DNA of 64,000 bases from Heterobilharzia americana (GCA_944470555.2 OX104134.1:110850701-110914700), one strand, 5' to 3'; shown: positions 1 through 14,605, counted from the first letter of the stretch. Translations and numbers: made by a program. Notes: generated from the letters alone by a model not told the origin.

Positions 1-329
1 CAGTAATCAGTAAGAATATCGTGCATGATGATTAATTCGTTCGACAATTTCATAGATCCCCTTAATGGTCTTTCCACATTTGTTTCTAATTTAAATGTTT
101 TTACGCAACTGTAGGCGGAAGATCGAAAATGTTATCAACGTAAGACTGACTAGTGTATGGTTTTATTTTTTAACTGCTTTGATCTTTTGAATCTTATTAG
201 ACATAAATTTATGTTGACAGATATATCATCTACCGCAGTATTTGACTTGTTTGCCATATATTTATGAATTTAATCATCTTACACAAGTATCAATAAAAGT
301 ATGTGGAGAACAGCGGGTTTTCGGTCTCG

Positions 330-485
330 TGCTCTGCATCGCGGCTCAGTTAGTAGAGCATCGAGACAGGAACCCAGCGGGTGCTGGTTCGAGTCCGACT
401 GAGGCTGGGGTTTCCCTTTTGCCTTCAGTCATCACCCAGTATAAATACCAGTCTGCCAAACCACGGGAGATAGTCAAAATGATTA
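330..485 (+). repeat. tRNA-derived SINE
   Basis: The sequence has a box A-like stretch GGCTCAGTTAGTAGAGCA at 343-360 and box B GGTTCGAGTCC at 386-396, the split promoter of RNA polymerase III. Downstream comes a tail (ATCACCCAGTATAAATACC, CTGCCAAACCACGG) that recurs after the tRNA-like parts at 55.7 kb and near 49.14 kb. The shared tail marks a dispersed SINE and not a real tRNA gene. Confidence 0.7.
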
Positions 486-2799
486 AGAACAATATTACGA
501 ATTACATATATATATATATGAGCGAAACCTGAAGAGGATCTAATTGAAAACAAGTGTTCGCTGATATGTCTTGTTTTAACTCTAAAATTAACGTAAGACA
601 TGTCTTAAAGTCTTGGATTTGACTTGATACGACTATGGGCAGTAAGTTATGTCGAAAAAGTTATTTCACTTATGATACTGTTTCCGTGTGTGATGGACTT
701 CATAAACCAACTAGAATGGAACCATAGGGAATTCATCTAGACTAGCCTGTAAAAATGGATGACAATGAACTGAAATAATCACTTGCATACTACTAATAGA
801 AAACTTCGCCAAAGGTGTAGTTTGAAATATTACTTGTAAATTAATATGTTTTTAAGCGTTCAACATGACTTTGTACAGACCTTGGTATGATTATCATCAA
901 AACGTTGAATAACTTACACAGTTTTAAGATAAAAGTTTCGAGGTATTCGGTATTAGTCACTTTGAGTGAAAATATATTGCATCTACTTTCCTATGAAATC
1001 CTGAGGATATGAATTTGCCACAGATGTTGACTTCTGCAAATGATTTATGGTGGTAGGGAAAGAGAATAAATTCTACACTACTTGCATATCAATAGGGTGT
1101 ACATTATAAATTTTTCATGAGGAAAATGATAGTAGTGTAGAAAATTGAACCCCTATGCGCACCAACGCTATCCAAGGTGAAATAAAACACCACTTAGTTA
1201 AGGTTAAAGACACCATTTTAATTCTTCTTCTAACTTGTAGAAGTTAATAACAATTAACTACAGCATAATCTTCAATCGTGTACGTTTTATTCTAGGCTAT
1301 CATAGTGTTACCGTAAACTAAATTGAGAAATAATTTGATAATTCATATAGAGTTATTATTCTGTTAGAGGGAAATAACACTAATGTGCAGATCTGTCTGG
1401 TTTATTTGCACTTTTCAAATGATTATATGAAATGAAGTTAACAAAGTGAAACATTACAGTCAAAATAGTTAATCCTAACAGATCAACCAAAACTTTAATA
1501 GAAGTATGCAGCAATCCTGTTTGGTATACTGTTAGTAGTGTGAAGGCGAAATCGACAAAAAAGCAGGCAAGATTCAACTTTATATGAAGAAAATTAATAC
1601 TTTCCCAAGAAAGGTTGTAAGTGGTATAAAAATATCTTTGATATAATTTGATCCACCAAATTGATAATAACACGATTTCAAAGAGTAAAATTAAGTGAAT
1701 AACTTCGGAAAACTAGTCGTCTACCATACTTTAAAGCCATGAGGTTGAAAAGAAGGGACCGCTATTGTTTGTGCTTGAATCTTGGCAATGAAGTTAAGTT
1801 AGTATTTCAAAAATGATGGAAATTGGTATGTCCTAAAGCAGATCAAGTGTGTTAATTTCTAATATATTAATCACTAAAATCGTATTCAAAAGAATCCAAT
1901 TTACAAGTTACAATTCGTGTAGTAAATTAACGTATATTGAGGTAACAGTATTTCAACTAACAGTTTCTGACATAAAATGAATTCCAAGGCTTTTTGATTA
2001 ATAAAGGAATCACCAAGTATGAGAGTAACAAAAAACGTTTTTGCATTATTTTACCAGTAAAGTGGTATACTGTAGCCCTTTTGATAAATTTATTGGTAAA
2101 TCTTACTCGAAAATCAGTTATTTAAAATATACTACTAATATGCAAAAGCTACCCTAATACGTATCGCCAATTCCGAAATCGGTTCTTGTTATAATGAGGG
2201 TTTTATTCTTACAAAACAGTGTTACAAGCAACTGCTACTTTTCCATTTTTCTTCGTGAATATTACGGAATATTTACCTTAAAGATTATTTATAAAAGTGG
2301 GTGATGGGATTGGTAATTCGGTGTACACAAATTAGTGCACACGGCTCATTAATATTTACTTGGTGCCAACCACCTAAGTAAAACATTGAAAACTCAAAAG
2401 TCCTCACTGTTTGCCAGGTTGCTGGTAGATTGATTGATGAGAAATATGGAGATTGATGCGGTTCGCTTAATAACTAATAATTTCCATCTATATATGAGAT
2501 ATATGGATGATAAATTCAGTATATGTAATGGAAATACTGACCTTAGGCTATAGTTGATAAATTTTACAACCATCTTCAATAGACTAACTTCACATCAGAA
2601 TTCAAAGAGAACTAGGAATTTCGTTTCGTAGATGCTTTATTGAAACTGAGACCAGATGGTTCACTCCAAACACCGATCTACTGAGAAATGATATGGAATG
2701 AATTCCCAAAGCTGTATATTACTTAATAAAAAGAGAGGTCTTACTCATTCTGTGTCATCAAAAATCAGTCAATCATGGGTTGGATAAACTCGTACAAAA

Positions 2800-3150
2800 T
2801 GGACATCCATTCGTATTTATTCAGAGAAAACTTGAGATGCAGACAGAATGTGGAGCAAGTACTCACACTTTCAAAGACTTTGCTTATAAAAGTTGATTTC
2901 AAAGGTGATATGGCACCAAATATCCTGAAGAATCGGCTGTCCAAAACTGTGTACCAAGCTACAGATCAGACTATCTGGTCAGCAAATTATTTCAGTGTCT
3001 TTTAGGGATAAGTTGCCGCTTTGGGTTATTTCAATGGATTTCTACATGTTTACTTGCACTTGTGTGACTAGCCATATAGGTGCTTGTTTTATAACGCATA
3101 TCTCAGCAATATCCTGCATGTTTGTCAAAGGGAGAATAAAAATAAATTTG
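2800..3150 (+). mobile_element. Decayed Penelope-like element fragment (GIY-YIG endonuclease region)
   Basis: Translating 2890-2990 gives VDFKGDMAPNILKNRLSK. A few bases later, in another frame (about 3003-3085), come RDKLPLWVISM and FTCTCVTSHIGA. These match the order F-K-G-D, K-D-K-L-P, F-x-C-x-C-x-x-x-Y-I-G expected for the linker and GIY-YIG start of PLE proteins. The frame break and lack of flanking RT indicate a relic. Confidence 0.55.
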
Positions 3151-3618
3151 CAACTCACTTTTTGAACAGCTAGTCAACTCTAATCACATAGCACCATCGG
3201 AATCCTCCTTTAGTGTCACGTACGAAATCAAAGGAACAGTTGGAAAGGAACTTATGAACGACAGAAGTACTTTCGATTCACCAGTCAAACCTTGATCTTT
3301 GCATGCAAAACAAGTGCATTTAATTTCTCATCCTACTACAGTCTTAAACCTTCCCCCTTTTTCAATATAATTATAGTTGATCAGTTAACTATCATTATCC
3401 TTATTTCCATCATTGTTTCATTCTCCGTCTGTACATCTATCAAGTGGACACTCAACCATCATACTTCAGATCTGCTAACAATTTTTACGCCATCGAATTC
3501 TTGCCCCCTGACGTTAGTTGCGTTGCCTGATAGATCATCATGCCACTCGTTTCAACTCTATACTTCATTCTTCTCGTGCAGTTATACTATATTGTTCACT
3601 AATAGATTTGTGTTTGTG

Positions 3619-3656
<38 letters not shown>
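3619..3656. repeat. (AT)n microsatellite
   Basis: An uninterrupted AT dinucleotide run of about 38 bp. Confidence 0.95.
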
Positions 3657-3659
<3 letters not shown>

Positions 3660-6600
3660 TAGATGAAATCTAATAATGTAGACCATTTGTATTTGCTAGT
3701 CACACTGAAATCACTTAAATATCCTTGAATGGTTTTGTGTTACGAGCCTTTAACTCTTCTGCGCAGCTTGCTTAGGAAATCAGTTAATAGGTTTCTTACT
3801 AGCTAAAACATAGCATCTAGCAACCTTTGATGTAATTTACTCTGGTAACCTCTGAAAAATTGTTTCTTTTTATTGATGGTGACACTTATCAGTATATTAT
3901 AACTATCAGTAATAATTCAGTCTTTTTTTCCAAAAACACATCATAAGACCAATATACTGTTGGAATTATCAGAAGTTGAATTTATGATTGTAGTTATGTT
4001 CATGTTTAAAATGACTAGTACTAGTTGAAAATGGAAGAAAGGTCCTAGACAGTCGTTAACCAGGTACATCGTTATCGATCAAAATATACTGAAATTTAGC
4101 GTTAACAAGTAAGATGTGCATCAACTAAGGTATGTAACCGTGATAACTCATTTGAATTCGAAAGTCTTCATGACTGACCCTTAATTTCTTCTTCTTTTCC
4201 GTTTAGCAGTTACTTTTCTCTTGGTAGACCAGCGAGTATCAGCTGTGAATAAGAAATAAATATTTCTTTAGGACAGTTTTGTTTCTGAAAATTTTTGACC
4301 AGTTTTTATCAAATCACTTTGGACTGTATGAATTCACCAATGAACTCTATAGTTTTCTGTGTGCTGTTGGTGTTACTGTAGCAAAAGTGCTTACATGAGA
4401 TATATATCAATCCATTTTATAGGTTATACGCTCATATCTACAGCAGTTGGGTTTGAATATAGTTATTGTTATTTTAGACACATAGATATCGATGCCCAGT
4501 TGAGGTTTCTCGCGGGTATATGCAGAAAGCAAAATCGTCACACGGATTACATGTTATACTTATCCATAACATATCCATAACGTGTATTGCTTTGTTTTAT
4601 CTTATAGGGTGTAACAACCTGATAAGAAGTCATCATTTTGACTTATTTAAGTGAAACGTAAAACAGAACAAGTTATTGAGTTATCTATCAAAATTATAAC
4701 ACACTTTTGAAACAGCAAAATGACTCAGTAAGTCTCCAGCAAGTGAAATGTCGCATAAATTTTCAAACTAGATCTTCTGGAGTAAAGTTCCGCTGCCAAA
4801 TTTGAGAAGTAAAGTTAACTTATTTTGTTTATTGATTCAAGAAATTTTGAATATAGCTTGCAATATTACACGCGTTATTTACCTAAAGGTAACTGAGTTC
4901 TCAGAAGTGACAAGTAATTGTCGATCAAGTCTGCAATGTGGCCACAAAACTAAGTGACGTGAGCTTGTGATGCAATTTATTTAAGTATTGATTATCGGGA
5001 GCCAATCAGCAAGAAGTTGTAAAACTGGCTATCATGCTTGTTCACAGTCATTAGCTAAGTGTATACATAAGCATCAGTAAACTTTCTTCCCTTCAGTGTA
5101 TCAATTCTGAATTACTCATCACTGAAGACAGACTGTACCGCTAAGCTGTTTGTCACGGCCAACACCTAATGACCACAAATCCCCTTCAAGTTTCAGTCCA
5201 AAACTCTTCCAATTAAAAACAATTTGAAACCACTCAAGTTTACTATTGTTCTACAAATTACTCAGTACAACATTTATTTACAAACGACAATTTAAGAATC
5301 CCTCAGTATCTGAAACTCGTCAGCAGATATACAAGTACGGTTAATATTATCATTAGGAAGTAGATTTTTCTTAGACTGAGGCTTTTATTTGAATAATATT
5401 CATGATGTGTACTTCTATGTTGAGTGAAGTGAAGTTTGCTATTTGAGACTACTGTAAATTTTGAATTACTCAGATGTTTATGATTTCCAAACAAAATGGA
5501 TATTCATACATCCTAATGTTTTATCGTGTTGTTATTGTCAGTATGCCTAAATGTACTTTTCAGATGATGTGATAATTAGCAAAATAGAAATTAGTTGATC
5601 GAAGTTTCACCTATAATCTAGTTATCTTTATAAACAAAATGTAAAATCATTTTGTTATGATTAACTGTCTTAGCCTAGTTGATCTATACAAGATAAAAGT
5701 TGTTTCCAAATTAGTAAACCAATTTCGTTGTCGCACTTTATGGTTGTATAATGTCAACAGAAAAGATGACCTCAAACAACGTTTCATACCCACTCCACCT
5801 TTACCATAATAATTTTGTAAACATTTTTCTCTCAAAAAGTGAAAAATGTTTAGATTAATGCATTTTATTAGCCAATATATTGCGATGTAATTATTACCTT
5901 GACTGATCTTTTCTCTGAGTAATATTTTTTAACAAGGCAGAGTTAAATGAATGATATCGTTTCTATTCAATTAACAAACAGACTCGTATATATGATGAAG
6001 GCGCCTACCTGCATAAAAGAAACTTATGATAATCGGTAGCATCTAAATCCGATTATCAGATAATGGATAGTTAGTCGCCACATTATGGCGATAACTTTGT
6101 GGTAATAAAATGAAGACTTTATTTCATAAAAGTACATCAATAATTACAGCTTCGCTATGCTACATTCTTCTATCTGTTGTGGAAATTGGCGATATTGGGG
6201 ACTGCTTACTTTAAAGTATGTATGATAACATTAGGCAGAATACATCAGAACAGAAACCACTGAACATATTTGATCTCTTGTTCACATCAGAGAAATTTAA
6301 TGTTGAGTAAGTTGAGTGGATTTTCGAAACTATAGTATTAGGAGTATGTATATATGGGAAGTAAGGGTATGTAAAGTCACTCCCAACTAAAAAAATATGC
6401 CCAAGTGATAGTCCTGTACTACAAATGAGCAGAAACACACAAAACTTCCATTATAAAATTAATGATCTCATACATATGTTAATAACATATACTTTTATAT
6501 GAATCCCGGTCAATATTTGAAACCTTCACAAATACTGGGCACTGAGTGAAAAGCTGACATGATATGTAACTTATGTTTTATATACTATATATTCTCATAC

Positions 6601-9600
6601 GTGCAACACTTACAGAAAAAGTTTGTCAAATTGTTAGCACGGCATATTTAGATATCTGCAGTGAGGAAACTGAACGTAAAATACTAACGCTTTATCGTCA
6701 GAGGTATAACCTTATATACTCTGGTTGTTAATTATCTGTGGCCAAATTAAAATTTCGATAAGGACTCCAGTTTTGACACTTTCCAATACATTAGAGCGAC
6801 TGCTTAACGCGTTAACGGTAAATACAGGATTCTCAATTGTCTGCCTGTCAGTTATAGAATAATTATGTTAAACAGAACTAAGTGGCGTGTTATTCACTCC
6901 GACTTCACATAAAATTTGACCATCCTGTCAAATGAAAATTAAGAACATTTTATCGGTTTCGAATGTTTCATCATCCTACATACATAATGCAATTATAATA
7001 CGAAAACAATTGTGCAACTCCAAATCTCGGTTCTTCATCTCAAATAGGTGACAAATAAATAAAAACTATCACCTAAAGTTAAATAATTATACTTCATGAA
7101 CTCGGAATGTTAGCAGAGCTCAGTTGTCCTGTTCTACATACATTTTATGGAAACACTATACAAGGTTGTGGCTCCCAAATATACAGAGGAATGGAAGAAA
7201 TGTACTGAAGTCACTGACTGCGGATAACCAGATGCAGTGAATCTCAGTGCGCAAGGGTTTCTTATGTAGAATCACTATCTTTTGGTTTAGGGTTAGACTA
7301 GTTTCTAGGATCAAGCAAAATCACTTTTGAATTCTTACTGTTGAATAAAAGAAGTACTTAAAAGTGGTTTTCATAACCACTTCTATGGAAATCAGATTCA
7401 CCCAGATGTGAAGACTGCATTTTTACTAACTTTCATCATCAGATCGAAATGTGTGTGACTGCATTGATAACGAAGTTCGAATGCTGTTTATGTATTCTTC
7501 CAAAGTTAAAGTTTTCTTACGTGATATACCGAGTGAAATAACTTATTATACGCTCTAGTGGTAAGGTAAGATATTCTGTTAACTCCGCTTTATCAAGGTA
7601 AATCTTCTGCGTTATAGAGAGAGGAAGGCTTACAAAAAATTGTTCATTAAAGAGGTTGGAGTGTCCTGGAGTTCAATAAACTAAAGAGTTGCTTGTGTAA
7701 TCCTTGAACCACTGGCTTCGCCCGAAGTATGAAAATTCATCATGCTTAATTATCGTTTGGTTGTTAGTCGGTTAGACAGTGAACCTTTGGCTAAACTGTG
7801 ACATATTTAGCAGTACAGAGAATGAAATTAGAGTGAGAGAGAAACCACTATTGATAAAGTTGTTCCGCTACCTGTAAAACCTAATTTATATAAAGCTTCT
7901 GATTACAAATTCGAATTTGATAGTCGACAGTATCTGCAGTAAGCTGCTTCAAAGAAACAAGTTCATCAGCTCGTCAAATAAGTGATTGAAGATCAAAATC
8001 TCCTTTGAACAACAAACAAAAAGGTATACCATCAGTTGCACACAAAAAGACGTTCATATTCTATTCATACAAATGGAGAGAAACTCTTTATTGCTAGTCA
8101 CTTTCGTGATAGACTTCAAAAATGTAGATTACCTAATAAATTAGTAAATACTAAAAGTAGTCATGGGCTACATAAACCAAGTAAAACGAGCAGCTGTTAA
8201 TAGGTTTTTGTCTAGTGTGTGGGTATGTTGTTTCAGAGTAGCTGGGAAACGACTGTGCTTAAATGTTCTGATAAGTATATTATTAAAATATCTCAGTGGG
8301 TAAAATAGTGTAAGCTGTGTCCTGTTGTTAGAAATAGTCATTTCGTTGGCTTAAAACAGAAACGCCATATCGACTAAGGACCTATAGTTATCTTCGTATT
8401 TACAAAAACATTAGGCAATCCCTTCTAACTGACGACTGAGAATCGGCCAACATACATAAGTTCTTAAACAACCATCATTTTACTGGTGGCTTGATAGTTT
8501 TGATATGACTTACTGAGTTCTGTATCCTCCATTACACTCACCACATAGAGACGATCATTAAACAGTAGAAAATATTTCTGACTGAGAGACCATGTTTTTC
8601 TCTTGGTTACTTTTGTCTTGCTGTTGAAGCAAGAAACCACAGAGGCCTAAAGCTAATTCACACTGAACATCAGTACAAGGTACAGAAAATCAAAAAACAT
8701 GAGGAAATGGTGGAAAGGATTTATAGCTCAAGATGTGGATGATGGCGGTATGGTGCGGTATGAGCTCTGGAATTTTGTCGTGGACGTTTTATCCTCAGTT
8801 TTGGTGAGGCGTTTTCCAACTAAAAAAGACAAATTGAAAAGGTCTTGAAGTACTGCGAAAGCAAACTATTTAAGATTTCCTCGCTGCACAAAATGGCTTT
8901 AGGTCTTTTAGTTAAAAAAACCATCAGTCAGCTTCATCGTGTCGGTTTCAGCATGCACAATTATTTGATAGGGACACTTGTTGGCTTTAGGTGTCCGATG
9001 AATTTTATGGAAGTAAGACAGTTGGTTATACGGAAAGGTCACTTGTAATTAGTTGTGTTTTTCAAGCACTTAACACTCATTTTATCATCTTTACTTAATT
9101 TAAGATCCCGTCAATTAATGACTAGTTAAGTGGCATTGTCATCAGTCTCTACTACATTCACCTAAACTGGAGTACTTGTGAAGACAGATATATGTTCAGT
9201 TTCTAAAAATATTCAATGGCGTCTAAATGACGGCAACTAAAACCTTCACTCAAGATCATTTACGTTTTTCATTTGTTATGTGGAAAGACTTTAAAATAGG
9301 CTGATATTACTGTTCTTAGTATGCATAAATAAATATAGTCCCACTAATGACTTTACTAAGCATTTTATTCTCAATACAGTGGTATAATTTCAGGACAATT
9401 TCTTATCAGAAGAAAAACGTTTATCTTAAGCAGTCTGAGATAAACATTTTTCGCTCATTCATTTTTATTTTCATTTCTTGCACACTATCTTTATTATTGT
9501 TCGCGCATGAAAAATGTCTGCAAATTTCCTATCTGATTGATTTATTGCTATAGGTAGCAGTATTAGATACAGTCTTTTTTCAAAAGATGGTAATACTCCA

Positions 9601-10624
9601 GTCAAAATTGATAAATATCAAACCAGATTACAGTATCTCTCAGACTGATTTGTACAGGTAATTTCTGATTATTTTTTACTAAATGAATTTTGCATTCTTC
9701 TTACCCTAGCATATTTATCCTACCAAATGTTTGAAGGTGTACTTTAGTCTTACACCAATTAGGTTTGCTGTCTTTGCCTACGCAAAGTTTCTTCTTTGAA
9801 ATCTTATTAAAATTCTGTTCACTTTATGTTTTCCAAGTTTTAGTTTCTTGTACATTTTATTCAATGAAATTTTTGTAACATCTACCTTTAGATGAATATT
9901 TTTAGGTAGATTTATACACGGGAATATGAATAAGAATTCTGTTTGCTCGTGAGTTAAACTGAACAGAGGTTGGTTTCTATGAGCAATAGAATTCAAAGAG
10001 ATAAGAACTTTATTCACTGCAGCTTACGTAACCTTCAGTTGCACAGCGATGGTACCATAGTCAATGAAGTTTATCTGAGGAGCAATTAATGATGGCTGAA
10101 AACTACTGCAAATACTTCGCACCGATTGTATGAAATATTGTCGTTAGAATGCAACTTTCAAGCTATCTAACGTTTTTATCGTTTACAATTTGCAACAAGC
10201 ATTATCTCTCAGTTTTGTTCTTGCAGGAAATAAAGAGATAGCATTGTGGTAACATGCTGCAAACCGATTTGACTCACTCAAATACTGATTAGTATTCCCA
10301 AACTAAATATGTACTTGACCAATGTATTCGTTTTATGTAATTTACAGAAGTGTATTATGTTCCTGCAAGCATTTATCATAATATAAAATTCTAATTATCA
10401 CCATACTGTAAATGATTGACAAGTATCATGGAGAACGTAATAGAACTGAGTGAAAATTGGAGAGTACCGGTAAAGTTAATGAGAAAGACTAAGAAAATTC
10501 TAAAGAAGTTTGTGATTTGTGCTCCATACGAACACTAAACTTTCCTAGATCATGTATTCATGAACACTTTGACAATATTGTTAATGGATTTCGGGGTTTT
10601 GTGGGGGGATTTAATGATTTTTCA

Positions 10625-10727
10625 AGTTGGTATTCACCATCATCGCTAACTAACGAAACAGCTGTCCAGTTCTCCCAGGTTTCCAATGTTTCTCCAACTG
10701 ATGTCATTCCATGATGAGTACCAACCA
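10625..10727. repeat. Short TIR-bounded element (MITE-like), internally deleted copy
   Basis: The left end AGTTGGTATTCACCATCA is inverted at the right end (TGATGAGTACCAACC). The interior shares ACGAAACAGCTGTCCAGT and CTCCAACTGATGTCA with the longer element at 50.77-51.17 kb, so this is a truncated relative. Confidence 0.6.
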
Positions 10728-12328
10728 GAATAATATTTTTATCCCATTCTTATTTCTAAAGGTGATGCGAAACGGCTTACTTCTATTCATTTTTTTTTCA
10801 ATTCTAGCGCATTTTAACACATAGCAACAAACCAAACTAAAAGCTATTGGTAATTGATTCTGAAATAGGTTGAATACTCACCCTCAGTCATGAACTCAGA
10901 AAATTTACTGCTGAGAGCAGATTTGCGAAGTATTACTCAATATAATTCGATATTCAGCAGATCACGGAAAATTTCAAGTGTTCTTATGCATGCACCAATA
11001 CAGTAGTTTGAAATAAATTAACACTTTTAAAGACTGGTGTAATTAGGACAAGCTAGATGTTGGATATTGAATTGTAGTTCATAGAACAAGCACTCAGCTA
11101 ATATCATAAGAATGATTCAATACCGATCCTGATTATATGGAAAATCCTATTATATGAATATCAAATAATATAAAGTGATAAACTGTGTTCGAAACTTCTG
11201 GTCAATAATAATGTATAACTGGATGTTATATCAAGTAGAACTGTTTGGTATGAAATTGCTGTTAAGCATTTCATTGGTCCTTTTAGGATTTCCTAGTGAC
11301 AAATTTGCCACTGGATAGCAATAAATGTATCTTTTTATAAGTTCCAAGCAGCAATCGAACTCTACGGACAATATATGGGACGCAGCGATTAAAAGTAGTG
11401 CTTTCAATACAAATTGTTGAATATTCGACGTTCAGATCCACTTGGCAAAACGTCTTATGCTTTTCCACAGTTACTAGAAAGTTGTATTTAAAGGTCTAAG
11501 TAATTTATTGTTTGCTATTTAGGAACCCGTTCGTCGAACATATTAGTTTCTTATCACAAAGTTGAGATTTTGGACAATATATCTGACAAATGAATAGGCT
11601 TAATATGGTATTCTTTTTATCTGATTAAACTACACAACGCCTAATTTTTGTTAAAAACATAACGTGTTAAATCAGTGTAGTATTCTATGCAGTAATAAAT
11701 TTCTATTCTTTTATTCTCTCCTTACTTCTCAACTCACTTATGAGACTCCTAGAATAGGTGGTCCTGGTGATTAGCTAATATTTGGACACTTTTCTAGTTT
11801 ATTCACACATATAAGTATAATTCTCACATATAGCACCAATAGAATGAAGTGTAACATTACTGATAAGAAATGAGTTCCGCAATGAAAAGTGGATTAATTT
11901 TTAGTGGAATCTAGTTAAAAGTCCGTAGAATTCAAATGATACTTCATGAATTATACGAAAATGAACAAATCTGAACAATTTCTGAGACGTGACCACAAAG
12001 AAGAAGATAATCCTTGCACCTCATTGAAATGAGACGAGTTTTACAATAGGCAATTAGTGTCATAGTGTGTGCATGCGTAGTTGAATTTCTTTGAATAAAA
12101 CTATTCATTTAGAGAATAAACACAAATATTCTGATGAAGTAGTAGCTTATACAGCAAACTGTTCGGAAACATTTTGTTTTGATTTTAACAACATTGTGGA
12201 ATTCTTTCATAACTTATTTTTACAGTAATATGTGATCTACACTGTACAAGTATCAGTTTTACTTAGGAATTTGTCTATCAAAGGGAATGATTATTTCGGC
12301 TTTGACTATATTTTTTGTTCCTATTCAG

Positions 12329-12595
12329 CTGATTCTATTATAACTCAAGACGTTGAAGAAGGTATTTTGGTTCGAATTCTGTGCAATGTTAGCGGAGATG
12401 ATAAACCCGATGGCGCTGGACCATTTCGATATGAATGGCGTAACCCAAACGGTACTCTGGTTGGAACCCAATGGAAATTAGAATTGGGTCACATCAAAAT
12501 GCATGAATCAGGTATATATGTTTGCCGCGTGTCATATGAATATGACAAACGTCAGATGTCCACAAGTTCAGCCACTAAAATTAATGTAATTCCGC
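12329..12595 (+). CDS. Exon: complete Ig-like domain
   Basis: A 267-bp exon, phase 1 to 1, between acceptor ttcctattcag and donor gtaagt. It encodes 89 residues. A first cysteine lies in ILCNVSG, the core tryptophan in FRYEW, and strand F reads SGIYVC, which is a standard I-set/V-like Ig pattern held in a single exon. NVS and NGT are potential N-glycosylation sites. Unlike the later Ig domains it keeps the tryptophan and is not split by an intron, so it is probably of different origin from the repeated cassettes. It is the most 5' exon I can support; upstream exons must exist because it starts inside a codon. Confidence 0.85.
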
Positions 12596-13774
12596 GTAAG
12601 TTTGTTCCTGTTATCTCTGTTCTCCTAAATATAACATTCTATCACTTTAATGCCACCACTTTTGAAGTAAATTATTAATATTTTACTTACGTTCGTCGTA
12701 ATGAAAATGAAGCAAGATAATAAAATCTGTAAAACTCACTACATTCATATTTCTAATTAATAGTAAGAGGAAACAGATCAGACCTTAGTTCGGTGCAGCT
12801 TATAAAATGAACTTCTAGTAGTGTTTCATACATTGTCTGTAGCTGAATTAGCTTATCTTCTAAACAACCTTGTAGACAAAGGTAGTCTGCGATATTATCA
12901 CAACTGCAGGATTTGTTTGTGACATATGAATGGTGTTGTTTTAAAGCATAAGCACTCATATATTTATAGAAACTTAATTCAAGGCACATGATAAGCACCG
13001 AGACATGGAAGTGTAACGAGAAGTTCATCTTCTTGTAAAGCATATGACTGTTTTGACTGTGAACACTGCTTCATCAGTTCAAACTGTTTCCTACTTCACC
13101 CAATGGAGTCTAGACTGACTCTACTATACTGTTTTTGTTAGTACAAGTGATAAGTGTGCATAGGAATTTGAATAAGAACTTTAATGCGTTTCTACTGGCG
13201 TCACATCAAATGACAAATTTGTTGAATGTCCAAGGTTTAGTTTTCTTGGCTAATAAGGAGAAGTGTATGCAAGTCAAGATACTTTTTAGTCTACCTACGT
13301 TGAGAAGTGGGCAGTCAAACTGAATGCCAGCTGACTAAACTAATGAAAAACTTGCTAAGTGTGTGCAGTTCATTCTTTCTTAGGAATGTAAAAGCTGTTC
13401 TTATTGATTGAAGCCATGACAGGCGTTTTATTTAGGCAGAAATCTTTTTGGAATTCTTTTCTTGGACAATATGATATGGATCGGATGGTTTTATTTCCTC
13501 TTATCACTATAGAGTAGTTATAAAAAATGTTTTGTGACTTCATGACATAAAGCAATTCACTATGAAATGAATAGAATAATAGTTATTTCAGACAAGGAAA
13601 GTGATGAAAATGAGGCGCTGCATCAAGGGAAATAGGATTTTATAGTTCTTGTCACTTGCTTTGACAACAAAAATGGATGCGGGTTGATCCAGTACAAATA
13701 TATGCCAGTGACTTTGCCTACTACTACCGTTATCTACTAATACAGAGGGGTACAAGACAAATGGTGAAACCTTA

Positions 13775-13842
13775 AATGATCTCGGATTCCCAAGTAGGAC
13801 GAAATGCGCATCCTGGATTCCCCTGCTAGCCACTACCCATCA
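13775..13842 (+). repeat. Degenerate S-alpha-type hammerhead ribozyme repeat
   Basis: The 3' half of the schistosome S-alpha hammerhead is visible: stem II close plus GAAA (AGGACGAAATGCGCATCC), then TGGATTCC and CTGCTAGCCACTACCCATC. The CUGAUGA core is replaced by a stretch reading CTCGGATTCCC, and the cleavage triplet GTC reads ATC. Ribozyme activity is unlikely. Confidence 0.65.
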
Positions 13843-14605
13843 TTAATACATTGAACTAAGAGCAAAAAAAGGTTCTCCATATTCAGGATTTAAAAGTTTA
13901 TAAAAAACGATTAGGTTAGAGGTAACAAAGGATATCAATTTACAAGTTCTGTCTTTTTCGTAATGATGAAGCTATTTCATCAGAATATGATAAAACACCT
14001 CTTAAACTTACCTCTCCTTAAGCTAAGCTGAAGAACTCAGACTAGGGAAAACATTTTCCAAGATTGTTCGTATATCATTAAAAAAATGTATAAGAATTTC
14101 TACGGTGTAATCTCTTTATTTCAAGCCACAGTCTATTCTTTTTAACTAATTTATTGCATTTACACACTTTACAATACCTGTGTTGTTAGAGTTCAATTTT
14201 ATTATTAAACTATATAAAAGGCATCAAAAAAGTTAGGATTTATCATTCTGGAAGTTATTTGATGAAGAAAACTGACAATAGCTGTACTCGGCAGATGAAA
14301 AAGTGGCTTATGTGTAAGAATGTAGGGCAGTTCTAACGTCAGCCCACTACTTTGAACGAATAACTAAACGCCTTGCCCAGATAGTGAAACGTATTCATTC
14401 AGCAGCAAATTTGCCCACAAATACTCCGAGAGATTCAAACTACTTATCATCATCTTAACAAAAACAGCTAGTTTCTCGAGTTGACAGACTTTGAGGTTTG
14501 ATTATGAAATGTAGTCAGTCACCGATTGTGTACTAAATGTAACAATGTCTTCGTTGACATTACTTGAAAAATGAAATGACGAAACTTATTTGTATTACGA
14601 AAAAA

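Larger units (their letters stand above)
1..12328. other. Region without recognised exons (upstream or large 5' intron)
   Basis: No Ig, LDLa or other domain coding was recognised on either strand. Recognisable items are a SINE (about 330-485), a decayed PLE piece (about 2800-3150), an AT microsatellite (3619-3656) and a short TIR element (10625-10727). Because the first recognised exon starts inside a codon, at least part of this stretch must be intron. Confidence 0.5.

Noticed and set aside
343..396. tRNA gene candidate (also at 48890-48965 and 55672-55731)
   Set aside because: Box A and box B are present, but no clean acceptor stem or anticodon arm was visible and the copies share a long common tail, so they are SINEs.
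3292..3666. 124-residue + strand ORF
   Set aside because: No domain pattern; it ends in the (AT)n tract (IYIYIY) and reads as chance open frame.
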